Assembly (NCBI RefSeq): GCF_023100725.1
Contig: NZ_CP095501.1
Span: forward strand, 1,860,001-1,924,000
Reading direction: 5' to 3'
DNA length: 64,000 bases
Source: Arthrobacter antioxidans
GTDB taxonomy: Bacteria > Actinomycetota > Actinomycetes > Actinomycetales > Micrococcaceae
Below, one piece after another: positions 25,490-33,907 of this stretch (position 1 is the stretch's first letter; the number at the start of each line of letters is the position of its first letter). Below the pieces are notes generated by a model. It was given only the letters and a program-made list of their open reading frames with translations. It was not told the origin of the DNA and did not search any database. Made by a program: the position numbers and the translations under genes.

Positions 25490-25780
25490 GCTCGAGCCGT
25501 TTCGTATGCACCGTCGGTCAACAGCGCCAAGTGTTCTGCGAAACGCCTTGCGCCTACGATCCCGGCCTGTTGGGCAAGGCTGCGAAAGTGCTCAACGACG
25601 TCTGATCTGTGGTTGGCCACCCGGAGCCGAACAGGATGCGAAGGATCGGAGAACTCAGAAGCCGTGTTGAGGAACGGACAACCCTCGGACACTGGCGTCG
25701 TGACGGCAGTTGCAAGCAGCTCGATCTCGCGCCTGGATGGCTTCGTGCGGCGAATGGTGTTCCGCAGTCGTGGATGTGAT
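25490..25780 (-). pseudogene. C-terminal relic of a TetR family regulator
   Basis: On the minus strand a frame gives REIELLATAVTTPVSEGCPF, then LNTASEFSDPSHPVR and EHFRSLAQQAGIVGARRFAE, ending in ALLTDGAYETAR. The GCxFLNTASEF motif followed by H-P-V-R is typical of TetR_C domains of the AcrR/YxaF kind. No HTH is found upstream, so the DNA-binding half is lost, and the 3' end is cut at the kinase stub. Confidence 0.65.
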
Positions 25781-25836
25781 CCAAGAGAAGTACTTGGCGT
25801 CCCGAACGTCGAGGTGTTGTCGGCGGAGGATCGTCA

Positions 25837-26112
25837 CTACTTTGCCTGTGCCCGGGTGTGTCCGGGGCGGTAGCTGGTGGTGCCGGTTTCGGTGATGGTG
25901 CCGTGGAAGGTGAGTCGGTCGACGATCGCGGCGCAGAGGCGGGGATCGGTGAAGGTCTTCGTCCAACCGGGGAAGGATTCGTTCGACGCGATCGTGACGG
26001 AGGCCTTCTCCTCACGTTCGGTGAGAACCTGGAACAACAACTCAGCGCCGCGCCGGTCCAGTTCCATGTACGCGATGGTGATGGCGTGGTTGGCTCTGTC
26101 GGAATGGGAGGC
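25837..26112 (-). pseudogene. IS21 family IstB-like ATPase, C-terminal fragment
   Basis: The minus strand reads NHAITIAYMELDRRGAELLF, then QVLTEREEKASVTIASNESF and DPRLCAAIVDRLTFHGTI, ending in GTTSYRPGHTRAQAK. This is the C-terminal third of an IstB helper (sensor region, D-R-L, x-x-T-x-S-Y-R). The Walker A half is missing. It may belong to the same element type as the IstA fragments at 21450 and 33668. Confidence 0.8.
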
Positions 26113-26120
26113 TAGGGCTC

Positions 26121-27005
26121 ATGGATGTCACCGTGAGAACGCCGGCCGTCGACGAGCTCGATCAGATCCTTCGCGTGCTCACGCAGTGGCAGTGCGACGA
26201 GGGACCACTGCATCTGCATCCGGGCGATTTGGGCTGGCACTCGCTCCGTGGAGCCGCTGCCACTGCCGCCGCGACGCGGGTGTGGTCATCTGGTGACACG
26301 GCTCTGGCGATCGCGCTCATCGACGGCCCCCAGCTGCTGCGCTTTGCGATGGACCCGGCGCGGCACCAGGACGAGTCTCTCGCCCGTCGCATCGTCGCGG
26401 ATGTCGGCGAGCCGGCGACGGGTGTCCTTCATGCAGGAAGCGCGACCATCGAGGCGCGCGGCGCGTCGGCACTTGCCGTGCACCTCGCGAAGGAAGGGTG
26501 GGTGCCCGACGAGCCATGGACGCCGCTCCACCGTAATCTGACAGCACCCGTGGAGGCTGCGGGCCTTCGAATCGACACCATCGAACCAGATCGCACCGAT
26601 GAGTGGGTGTCCGTTCACTGGTCGGCCTTCCATGGAACGCCCATGCCGGACGAGCGGCGGCGCAACTTCGTCAAGGGATGGCGGGCAGCCGCGGAAGGAC
26701 CATTTTTCGACTCCGCGCGCATCCTGGCGCTCTACAACGACGGCGATGCAGTCGCCGTCGCCGCGGTATGGTCTGCCGGCACGGGGCGTCCCGGTCTCAT
26801 CGAGCCGATGGGAGTGCATCAAGAGCACCGCGGTCGCGGGTACGGCACAATAGCGACGCGCGCAGCCGCGGCGGTGCTTCGCGAGATGGGCTCATCAAGC
26901 GCCACAGTCTGCGCAGAGAGCTCTAACGCCGGCGCCGTCTCCACCTACCTGGCAGCAGGATTCTCCGCCCACCCCCAGGTCACCGACTGGCGCCGCGACG
27001 CGTGA
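26121..27005 (+). CDS. GNAT family acetyltransferase with two GNAT-like halves
   Basis: The 294-residue protein is twice the length of one GNAT. The second half is canonical: GVHQEHRGRGYGTIATRAAA (R-G-R-G-Y-G acetyl-CoA loop), then VCAESSNAGAVSTYLAAGF. The first half has the fold pattern (DELDQILRVLTQWQCDEGPL, then ARRIVADVGEPATGV) but no intact pyrophosphate loop, so it is likely a degenerate structural copy. ATG at 26121 lies just after the IstB relic of the opposite strand. Substrate unknown. Confidence 0.85.
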   Translation: MDVTVRTPAVDELDQILRVLTQWQCDEGPLHLHPGDLGWHSLRGAAATAAATRVWSSGDTALAIALIDGPQLLRFAMDPARHQDESLARRIVADVGEPATGVLHAGSATIEARGASALAVHLAKEGWVPDEPWTPLHRNLTAPVEAAGLRIDTIEPDRTDEWVSVHWSAFHGTPMPDERRRNFVKGWRAAAEGPFFDSARILALYNDGDAVAVAAVWSAGTGRPGLIEPMGVHQEHRGRGYGTIATRAAAAVLREMGSSSATVCAESSNAGAVSTYLAAGFSAHPQVTDWRRDA

Positions 27006-27065
27006 CGCCTCGACTGTGCGCGCCATCTAACACCGGCCATCACAAGCTGCCGGGAACGCCATCCT

Positions 27066-27526
27066 TCAACGGAGTGGCGAGGCCATGTCGGGCGGAATCA
27101 TCTTGGGTGAGGTGAAGTCGCGGTTGTCGATGACGAAGGTAGCTCGTTCCCAGGGCTGGGCGACGTCGAAGTAGAGGCGCTCAGCGGATCGTAGGAGGCC
27201 GGCGAGTATTGGCCGTCTCCGTTAGGGCCGAGCGGGGCGAGCACGGACTCGCGCAGGGCGGCGTAGTTGTAGGTGTCCCTCCAGAAGCCGTCGGGGGAGT
27301 GGCGGCCCTGGGCATGCCGGATGGGCGAAGGGTTCAGGAAGTCATCGACGTGAATGACGATCATGGGCCGGTGCCGGATCTCGGCCGCCAGGCTGGCAGT
27401 GAAGGACGTCTTGCCGCTGCCATCGACGCCATCAACGGCCACGAGCCGACCCGTGGGCCCGAGGACGGTGAGAAGGTCATCAGCCAGTGAGCGCATGAAC
27501 TCCCGCATGGGCCCATCCTCTTTCAC
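27066..27526 (-). pseudogene. Uridine kinase-like P-loop gene with internal deletion
   Basis: The frame begins normally: VAVDGVDGSGKTSF (Walker A), IVIHVDDFLNPSPIRHAQG, then FWRDTYNYAALRESVLAPLG. After the SYDPLSA segment the frame shifts, and the other frame gives ERLYFDVAQPWERATFVIDN ending in SPKMIPPDMASPLR. Full-length relatives have some 50-60 residues between these parts (the helix with the catalytic Asp and lid). The gene has therefore lost its middle and is out of frame. Its ATG overlaps the stop of the AAA gene at 27523 (ATGA). Confidence 0.75.
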
Positions 27527-27984
27527 GGTCTGCCATCGGGCGGGGCGACGACGAGACGTTCAACCTCATCAGCCAGCTCTGAAACCGGCCGGCGACCATC
27601 AAGTTCAAGGCTCGCGTTGCGACGCAGCAGCGGCTCGACGTCGGACACCTGCTGGCGGATCACGAACTGCTCTGACTCTGCCTTGCCGTAGGGGTTGTTC
27701 GTTCGTGTCGAGACGCGCTTGATGAGTAGGTCCACCGGCGCAGTGAGGAGCACGATCGCTGCGAATCGGTCGTAGAAACAACCCTGGTTCTCGACAGTCC
27801 CCGAGACGACGAGCGTCTGCTCGGACGCGAGAAGTCTCGACATGCGCGCTTCATCCCACGTGCCGTCAGGAAGCACCCAGCCGTCATAGTCCGTGTCGAT
27901 CGTCCGGTGGCCCCGCCGGGACAGCTCGCCCAGCAGGGTCGTCTTACCTGCTCCTGACATCCCGGTGATCAGAACGTGAGACAT
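27523..27984 (-). CDS. P-loop NTPase / small-molecule kinase-like protein (AAA_17/AAA_33)
   Basis: The 153-residue protein starts VLITGMSGAGKTTLLGELSR (Walker A GMSGAGKT) and carries a second acidic patch in RTIDTDYDGWVLP. A lid-like region (SVTRTNNPYGKAESEQFVI region: RVSTRTNNPYGK) follows, and the end is Glu/Arg-rich. The size and layout match shikimate/adenylate-kinase-like proteins of unknown substrate. It is upstream of and overlaps the broken uridine-kinase-like gene, so the two once formed an operon. Confidence 0.8.
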   Translation of the reverse strand: MSHVLITGMSGAGKTTLLGELSRRGHRTIDTDYDGWVLPDGTWDEARMSRLLASEQTLVVSGTVENQGCFYDRFAAIVLLTAPVDLLIKRVSTRTNNPYGKAESEQFVIRQQVSDVEPLLRRNASLELDGRRPVSELADEVERLVVAPPDGRP

Positions 27985-28044
27985 GGGAGCCAGCGTAACG
28001 ACGCATCAGTTGTTCGGACGCCGAGACCCGCCGACACGTCGGTC

Positions 28045-28367
28045 ACGCAGCTACCGGCCGTGAGCTGCGGGAGGAGACGGGTCTGGGTGTAGATCCATGC
28101 ACGCTGACATTGGTGGGCCGGTTCGTTAAAACCTCAGCGCTCCTCGACTTGTACGTTGCGCGCGTCACGTCTGATGCAGAGCTGACATCGCAGCAGAGTG
28201 AGGTCCTGGCAGCCGACTGGGTGACCCCCGAGGAAGTCGACCGGCGGCTGGATGCCGGCGTGATGGCCGATTCGTGGAATGCGCGGCTGAACTCCCTACG
28301 GCCTTCGACTACGCGCGCACTGACTATCGCCCCTGAAGGATCGGTTACCGAGATAGCAAGCATCTAG
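28045..28367 (+). pseudogene. 5'-truncated Nudix hydrolase
   Basis: The frame contains RELREETGLGVDP, the second half of the Nudix box (R-E-x-x-E-E-x-G), then LTLVGRFVKTSALLDLYVAR and SEVLAADWVTPEEVDRRLD. The first part of the box (G-x5-E) and all residues before it are missing: the upstream DNA does not continue the domain. The piece reaches the normal C-terminus at 28367. It is therefore an N-terminal deletion and is unlikely to be active. Confidence 0.7.
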
Positions 28368-28441
28368 CCTGCAACTCAATAGGCGATGGTTCTGGAATGT
28401 GCTTGCCTCTGACACTGGTGTCAGCATGCACGCTGGTTGCT

Positions 28442-28906
28442 ATGACTCTTCCTCAACCGCCCCGCCAGCTTCGCTTGATCATCGAGACCGACGATTTCGA
28501 TGAAGCCGTTCACTTCTACCGCGATGTTCTCGGCATGCCCGAGCAACCCGCTTTCGCCCCTGACGGCGAAGACCGCGTGTCGATCCTCCATGCCGGTATC
28601 GCGACCATTGAACTGGCGACACCGACTCACGTGCGCACCATCGATGCGATCGAGAACGCGCCAACCGTCGAAGGGCCAACGCTTCGGATCGCACTCGAAG
28701 TAGCGGACACCGCTCAGGCGGTCGCGGTCTCCAAACCATCGGGTACTGGGATTCTGGCGCCCCCCACCGAGACCCCGTTCCGGACCATCAACGCCAGGGT
28801 CCAAGGTCCCGCCGGCTGGCAGGTCACGTTCTTCCAAGAACTCGAAACGCTGGAGCAACGGTCAAGCCGGCAAGGATTTTCCACCGACGACAGGCGTGCA
28901 CGCTAG
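28442..28906 (+). CDS. VOC superfamily (glyoxalase/dioxygenase-fold) protein
   Basis: The 154-residue protein starts QLRLIIETDDFDEAVHFYRD, the classic first strand and helix of a VOC module, then VLGMPEQPAF, and ends TINARVQGPAGWQVTFFQEL, the second beta-alpha unit with a terminal Glu-type metal ligand. VOC proteins include fosfomycin- and bleomycin-resistance proteins and lyases; the ligands here do not point to one. ATG at 28442 preferred over the frame start at 28397. Confidence 0.82.
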   Translation: MTLPQPPRQLRLIIETDDFDEAVHFYRDVLGMPEQPAFAPDGEDRVSILHAGIATIELATPTHVRTIDAIENAPTVEGPTLRIALEVADTAQAVAVSKPSGTGILAPPTETPFRTINARVQGPAGWQVTFFQELETLEQRSSRQGFSTDDRRAR

Positions 28907-29286
28907 AGAATCGAGCTGTGCTTCTCGCCGCCACAGTCGAGGTCACGCGCAACGACAGCCAGGTTGATCGAGGTGACACCATCAGAAGTCGTCATGGAGG
29001 CGGCAAGACTGGGCAGCCCTCAGACCCCATCGTGGTGATGGCAATCCGCCTTTCTCCCTGCCAGGCGACCGTGGCCGGTGCTCCCTGGAACCGCTGATCC
29101 GGGTAGTTGGTCTTTCTGCGAGAATCTCGAACCCGATCGTCTCGGCCCGTGCTCCGATAGTTGTATGCACGAATGCAGCCGTCAGCAGGAAGGTTCCGGC
29201 GATCGGGAAGGCGTCGCGGTTGAGCTTCAAGCTGCCATGGTGAACCCTGACATCAATGTCAGAGGCAAGAGGAACGGACAGCTTGT
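28907..29286. other. Gap upstream of merR with a perfect palindrome
   Basis: About 380 bp without a clear gene. A minus-strand frame at about 29090-29240 contains a hydrophobic stretch (IAGTFLLTAAFVHTTIG), but I do not recognise it. The only structured element is the palindrome at 29248-29261. Confidence 0.4.
29248..29261. promoter_or_regulatory. Palindrome upstream of merR
   Basis: TGACATCAATGTCA is a perfect 14-bp palindrome 26 bp before the merR start codon. MerR proteins bind such dyads inside their promoters, so it is a candidate autoregulatory site. Confidence 0.45.
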
Positions 29287-29637
29287 ATGCGGATCGGCGA
29301 ACTGGCGGAGCGGACGAACGTGAGCGTGCGGTCCTTGCGCTACTACGAGCAGCAGCGCCTGTTGCGCAGCTCCCGCAGCTCATCTGGTCAGCGGATTTTC
29401 GAGCCGGCCAGCATCGACCGGGTGATCCAGATTCAAGAGCTCTTCGCCGCGGGAATGTGCAGCACGAAGATCGAGGAGTTGCTGCCGTGCTTCGATGCCG
29501 CACCGGGTGAGCGCACCGGGATGTTGGATCAGGAATTGCTCAAGCATCGCCAACGCCTCGAGTACGCCATCCGTGATCTACAGAGGGCCCGGGCAACCCT
29601 CAACGACGTTATCGACAACGCCCACGCAGGCCTCTGA
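29287..29637 (+). CDS. MerR family transcriptional regulator
   Basis: The 116-residue protein begins MRIGELAERTNVSVRSLRYY, the MerR HTH, then EQQRLLRSSRSSSGQRIFEP (wing). A long dimerising helix covers LKHRQRLEYAIRDLQRARATLNDVI at the end. It has no C-terminal cysteine cluster like metal-binding MerR types, so it is probably a redox- or drug-responsive type (SoxR/BmrR-like short form). The alpha/beta hydrolase gene 180 bp downstream could be its target. Confidence 0.88.
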   Translation: MRIGELAERTNVSVRSLRYYEQQRLLRSSRSSSGQRIFEPASIDRVIQIQELFAAGMCSTKIEELLPCFDAAPGERTGMLDQELLKHRQRLEYAIRDLQRARATLNDVIDNAHAGL

Positions 29638-29816
29638 TCCCGTCTGACTGCCAGGGGCGTGACGATGAGGGTAAGGGACCTGAAGGCATCACGGCATCAC
29701 GCACGTCGCTGGTCCGGCACAAAGCTCCTGTACGGCACGACGTCATTGGAGGTAGGAGGATTTGCTGTTCAAAGCAGCGGACCGCGTGCCACCCACCAAC
29801 GTAATCAGGGAGATCA

Positions 29817-30662
29817 ATGAGCAGTGGTCATGCTGCCGACGCGCCCGCCGAGGTAACACTGGAATCCGATCACGGGACACTCACGGCACTCGCTCGAACC
29901 GGGCAGGGAACTCCGGTCGTCGTCGTGCATGGAGTGATGGCCGACGCGAATGCATGGAAGCACGTCGTGGAGACCCTCGCCCCGGGGCGCCCGGTGCTGG
30001 TGCTCAATCGCCGCGGGCGCGCCGCCAGCGCTCCCCTGAACGAAGGGTACGATGTCGCCACCGAGGTCCGGGATCTTCTGCTCTGGCTGGCGACCCTCGA
30101 GAGTCCGGTCGACCTCGTCGGCCACAGCTACGGGGGTCTCATCGCGGTGGAAGTCATTCGGCGAGGCGCCCGGGTGCGCTCCCTCGTCCTGTACGAGCCC
30201 GTGGCGCATCCATTCGGCGCCGCAGCGGCGCCCCTGCTGACCGCGGCCGTGACGGCCGGCGACCTCGACGCCGCCGTCGAGATCATCAATGTCGACCTCT
30301 CCGGCTACACCCGCGGACACGTCGAGGCGCTCCGGGCAAGCCCGGCATGGCCGAAACTCCTGCACCTCGCGGCGCCAACCGGCGCCGAACTGCGGGCGAT
30401 CAACACCTTCACGTTCACCGCACCAGGGTCGTGGACGATCCCGACCACGATCATCGCCGGCGAACACAGCAGGAACCGGCCACCCTACGGGCCCAGCGTC
30501 GATCTGTTCGCAAAGGCCCTCCAGGTCACAGACGTGACGATCCTGGCCGATCAGGACCACCTCGGCCACGTCACCGCCCCGCACGACCTGGCTCGAGCAA
30601 TCAACGACGGCATCGGTGAGGAAACCACCCTGCTGGTGCAAGCGCCAACGAACGACCGGTAG
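29817..30662 (+). CDS. Alpha/beta hydrolase
   Basis: The 281-residue protein is a compact alpha/beta hydrolase: VVVVHGVMADANAW (HG oxyanion region), LVLNRRGRAASAP, nucleophile elbow VGHSYGGLIAVE (Ser), a loop after IPTTIIAGEHS and a late His in DQDHLGHVTAP. The cap is short. No signal peptide. It follows merR on the same strand with a 180-bp gap, so joint regulation is possible. Substrate unknown. Confidence 0.88.
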   Translation: MSSGHAADAPAEVTLESDHGTLTALARTGQGTPVVVVHGVMADANAWKHVVETLAPGRPVLVLNRRGRAASAPLNEGYDVATEVRDLLLWLATLESPVDLVGHSYGGLIAVEVIRRGARVRSLVLYEPVAHPFGAAAAPLLTAAVTAGDLDAAVEIINVDLSGYTRGHVEALRASPAWPKLLHLAAPTGAELRAINTFTFTAPGSWTIPTTIIAGEHSRNRPPYGPSVDLFAKALQVTDVTILADQDHLGHVTAPHDLARAINDGIGEETTLLVQAPTNDR

Positions 30663-30818
30663 ACGATCGGTTGAGAGGACGCCGTTGCGTTGAGGGCAGC
30701 TTCCGGCTTTGGGTATGAGTGGCGGGTGTCTGGTGCAGACGCCCCTTGGGGGTCGTGATGTTCAGGTGCCGCTTTCGGTCGGTTGCTGGATTCAGCAGGG
30801 GGAACGGGCCGGGACGGC

Positions 30819-32069
30819 CTATGCCTGGATGTCGGCGGCGGTGATTGCCTTGTTTGTGAGGATGGGCATCAATCCCAGTAGTGCCAGGGTCAGCATTCCC
30901 ATGATGGCGAACATGGCTTGCAGGCCAAGCCATTGGGCCAGCAGGCCGCCGGCTGCAGCTCCGAGCGGCATGGTGCCCCAGGCCAGCAGGCGGTAGGCGC
31001 TGTTGACTCTCCCGAGCAGACGGTTGGGCGTGATGCGTTGGCGCAGGGACACGGTGATGACATTCCACAGCACGATCAGCATGCCTCCGACGAAGAAGAC
31101 TGGTCCAAGGACATAGGGCTTGTCGGTGATGGCGGGCGCACCGACAAATAGGGCGACCCCGAAGATTGCCAGCGTCAGCGACGCCGCCCTGCCGAGCCTG
31201 GCTTCCACCCGTTCGGCGATGAACGAGCCGACGACCGCGCCTAGGGCCGAGGTCGTCAAGAGGAGGCCGAAGCCCGTTGCGGACAGCCCCATCTGTGAAG
31301 CAGGGCCGACGGCGAACAGCACCAGGACCGCGAAGGCGGCACTGGAGGCGAAGTTGAACACTCCGGTCATCACCGCGAGGGTGCGAAGGATCCTGTGGTC
31401 CCGTAGGAACCGCAGCCCTTCGCCGATGTCGAACCGCAGTGTCGTCTTGTGCTCGCGTCCGGTGCGGAAGGATCCCCGAACCAGTAGCAGGCCACCGGCG
31501 GCTGCAAGCCACAGTGCCGCCGGCATGGCGAAGCCGGCAACGACGCCGAGAGCCACCAACAGCCCGCCCAGCGGTGGCCCGATGAACTGGTTGGTGATGA
31601 GCTCGACCCCGTACAGCCGGCCGTTGGCGCGCGAGAGCTGATCCCTGTGCACCACCTGGGGGATGATCGACTGGGCGGAGGTGTCATAGACCGTTTCGGC
31701 CACACCCACCATCAGCGCGACAACGTACAGGGCCCAGAGGGACCCCCCATCGAGCACAATGGCGCCCACCAGCAGGCCAGGCAGTACGGCCCGGCCGAGG
31801 TTGGCCCATACCATGAGCCTGCGCCGGTCCAACCGGTCGGCCAGCGCTCCGGCGGTCAGGGCGAACAGAAGCCAGGGAAGTGTCGCCGCGACACTGAGCC
31901 CGGCAATCAGGACAGGCGACTGGGTGAGCTGGATGGCCAGCAGCGGCAGCGCGATCTTGAAGACCCCGTCGGCGAGGTTGGACAGCCCCGAGGAGGCCCA
32001 CAGTTTCCAGTAGGAGGCGCCCAGCGGTGCCCGCTCCGTCTTGTCCGCCTGCGCTGCACGAGGAGTCAT
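30819..32069 (-). CDS. MFS transporter (MFS_3 / EnterobactinS-like exporter)
   Basis: A 416-residue major-facilitator protein with twelve hydrophobic segments. Early features are FKIALPLLAIQLTQSPVLIA and the loop-2 motif GALADRLDRRRLMVWANLGR (G-x-x-x-D-R-x-x-R-R). It ends with two helices and a short acidic tail. MFS_3 members export macrolides, siderophores and other lipophilic compounds. It is divergent from an ArsR-type regulator (32144), which probably controls it. Confidence 0.9.
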   Translation of the reverse strand: MTPRAAQADKTERAPLGASYWKLWASSGLSNLADGVFKIALPLLAIQLTQSPVLIAGLSVAATLPWLLFALTAGALADRLDRRRLMVWANLGRAVLPGLLVGAIVLDGGSLWALYVVALMVGVAETVYDTSAQSIIPQVVHRDQLSRANGRLYGVELITNQFIGPPLGGLLVALGVVAGFAMPAALWLAAAGGLLLVRGSFRTGREHKTTLRFDIGEGLRFLRDHRILRTLAVMTGVFNFASSAAFAVLVLFAVGPASQMGLSATGFGLLLTTSALGAVVGSFIAERVEARLGRAASLTLAIFGVALFVGAPAITDKPYVLGPVFFVGGMLIVLWNVITVSLRQRITPNRLLGRVNSAYRLLAWGTMPLGAAAGGLLAQWLGLQAMFAIMGMLTLALLGLMPILTNKAITAADIQA

Positions 32070-32090
32070 GCACGGACCATTCCACAGCGA

Positions 32091-32143
32091 TTGACAAACT
32101 TCAAGGTGATCGATTCCTCTACATCGAACTGTAGGATGGGCTC
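32091..32143. promoter_or_regulatory. Divergent MFS/arsR promoter with inverted repeat
   Basis: A CTACA-6-TGTAG inverted repeat at 32119-32134 overlaps a -10-like TAGGAT (32132-32137) that ends 6 bases before the ATG at 32144, so the ArsR transcript is probably leaderless. A TTGACA at 32091-32096 is too far upstream (35 bp) to pair with that box. The repeat is the likely operator of the ArsR-type protein. Confidence 0.5.
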
Positions 32144-32701
32144 ATGACCAACAGAGCACCGTTGGAAGCGGACGGGCAGGCGAACGGGATAGGGAAGCCG
32201 GCCGCAACTGCCCGGGAGATCAAGGCGCTGGCCCATCCGCTGCGACTGAGGATCCTGCGCCTGTGCGGACTTCAAGAACTGACCAATAAGCAGCTCGCCG
32301 ACCGGCTGGGCCAAGATCCGGGAACAATGCTCTATCACGTGCGGCAACTGCTCTCGACCGGGTTCCTCGAACCGGCCGAGGTCCGCACCGGAAGCAGCGG
32401 CGCCCTTGAAAAGCCGTACCGATCCACGGGGCGGTCCTGGAATCTGGATACCGCCCTGGGTGACGCCGGTCCGGACGGTCCTCTGGCGCCGGTCGACGCG
32501 TTCCGGGAAGAACTGACCGAAGCGGGCCCGGACGCACTGGCGAGCCTCTCGCGCTTTGTTCTGCACCTCTCCGCGGAGGACGCCGAGGACCTCATCACAC
32601 GTGTCGACGCCGTACTGAGCGAATACACCGACAGCGACAGGCAACGATCCGACCAGCCCGCATACGGTGGGATCTTCGTCCTTCACCGGACGCCGGACTA
32701 G
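32144..32701 (+). CDS. ArsR/winged-helix transcriptional regulator
   Basis: The 185-residue protein has a winged helix near the N-terminus: IKALAHPLRLRILRLCGLQE, ELTNKQLADRLGQDPGTMLY, HVRQLLSTGFLE. This is the HTH_20/ArsR-like fold. The C-terminal half (SLSRFVLHLSAEDAEDLITR etc.) is the longer regulatory domain common in regulators paired with MFS exporters; no Cys cluster for metal is present. Divergent from the MFS gene, with a shared inverted-repeat promoter. Confidence 0.88.
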   Translation: MTNRAPLEADGQANGIGKPAATAREIKALAHPLRLRILRLCGLQELTNKQLADRLGQDPGTMLYHVRQLLSTGFLEPAEVRTGSSGALEKPYRSTGRSWNLDTALGDAGPDGPLAPVDAFREELTEAGPDALASLSRFVLHLSAEDAEDLITRVDAVLSEYTDSDRQRSDQPAYGGIFVLHRTPD

Positions 32702-32742
32702 GCCGTCGATTCCTTCAATGACAAATCCGCGGAGCTACCACC

Positions 32743-32890
32743 TCAAGGTGTCGCGGTTAACGATGGCTTTGAGCCTCCGTACCAGGACGCAGTCCCAGTC
32801 CTCGCGCAGCTCGCCTCGAAGGTACAACCCTGGCTCCTCGGCCTCGACCATGAAGTCCGCCTCGGCGCGTGATACGCGCAATCCGAGTGG
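32743..32890 (-). other. Coding-like fragment, unrecognised
   Basis: On the minus strand a frame without start codon reads EADFMVEAEEPGLYLRGELR and then EDWDCVLVRRLKAIVNRDTL ending in RW and a stop. Its composition is protein-like, unlike neighbouring frames, so it may be the C-terminal relic of an unknown small protein. I could not assign a family. Confidence 0.25.
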
Positions 32891-32982
32891 CGCTTCCCTT
32901 CTCGCCGATCTAATCGCGCACCTCCAAGGATGCTCTCCCGTGCAGTGTTCCTGCTGCGAAATGACTCTGGCAAGATGGCATT

Positions 32983-33495
32983 ATGGGGAAATTGGTGGTC
33001 CCGGTAGCGGCATTTGTCTTGCTACTGGCTTCAAGCGGGTGCTCCAGTCCACCAGTTCCTCGAGAGTGTCCTGCGATCGGTTACTCGACGGTTATCCCTG
33101 TCCAGATAAGTGGATCACGCGCCGGTTTAGTTGCTGCAGTGCAAGTCTGCTCGGAGGAACAGGATTGTTCAAAGGGTGTACCTTTTGGCCCGCCACTCGA
33201 ACCATCCGCACCGCCTGCGCCGCCGGCACCCTCCGCCGACGCCACGTCAGCGCCCTCTGACGACGGATCGGCCAGACTGTTCTCTCACTTCATGACCTCA
33301 CGCATCGATCAACAGAATTGGCAGATCGAAACCGACATGGTTGCACCGACCGCGGTCACTGCGCAGGCGTTAGACGTTCACGGCGTGGTCCTGGTCCGGG
33401 ACGAAGCGTCTCTGGAGTGGACAAGGATCAGTGGGTCCGAACAATGTGGGGGAGATTCACGCTCCATGCCCATACTCCTCGATACCGACCAGTAG
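32983..33495 (+). CDS. Putative lipoprotein
   Basis: The 170-residue protein has a signal sequence VVPVAAFVLLLASSGC with lipobox ASSGC (Cys about residue 20). A Pro/Ala/Ser-rich spacer (about residues 70-90) follows, and then a domain with four more Cys in the whole protein (VQVCSEEQDC etc.). No family is recognised. No clear operon partner; the ATG is preceded by a weak AAGATGG-type site. It ends just before the IS21 relic. Confidence 0.6.
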   Translation: MGKLVVPVAAFVLLLASSGCSSPPVPRECPAIGYSTVIPVQISGSRAGLVAAVQVCSEEQDCSKGVPFGPPLEPSAPPAPPAPSADATSAPSDDGSARLFSHFMTSRIDQQNWQIETDMVAPTAVTAQALDVHGVVLVRDEASLEWTRISGSEQCGGDSRSMPILLDTDQ

Positions 33496-33667
33496 ACGCC
33501 CTGGTGGGCAGTTGTGAAGGAGTGCACCCGGCGCAAACCGGTGTCTGGCCACGTCCGCGCGCTTCCCTGGACATCGTGCAGGAACATCAGGACCAACGCA
33601 GTCCCGTTGAGGAATCGGCTTTAGAGCACAGCGTTGACCGTGATTGATGGGACACTCGGCCGGTGTG

Positions 33668-33787
33668 AGAACCAAGTGTCAGCTGTTTCTCTTCCGGTTC
33701 TCGCACTCCGGGAAGGCCGTGCATCGGGTTCACCCGTCCTGTGGGCAGGAGGCGTTCCTCGAGCGCCGTATCGAGGCATTCACCGCT
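33668..33787 (+). pseudogene. IS21 IstA remnant (about 40 residues)
   Basis: The piece RTKCQLFLFRFSHSGKAVHR, then GQEAFLERRIEAFTA, corresponds to the segment of the IstA core that follows the first catalytic Asp in the copy at 21450. Nothing on either side continues the transposase. The integrase gene begins 120 bp further on. Confidence 0.7.
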
Positions 33788-33907
33788 GATCGGTGGGAGC
33801 GGTTATCCGGACCGGATCGGGTTGAGAGCCGACGGGGCGTACATGGCCCCCTCTTGGGCGTGCGGTGGGACTGCTCCCGTCCACATCATGGCCGTTATCA
33901 TGTGCTC

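Noticed and set aside
19010..29637. Integron-like gene cassette array
   Set aside because: Genes are on both strands, no integron integrase is present, and I saw no attC-like hairpins between them.
30601..31512. 303-residue open frame on the minus strand
   Set aside because: It overlaps the MFS gene in another frame and is rich in Arg/His/Pro, typical for GC-rich shadow frames.
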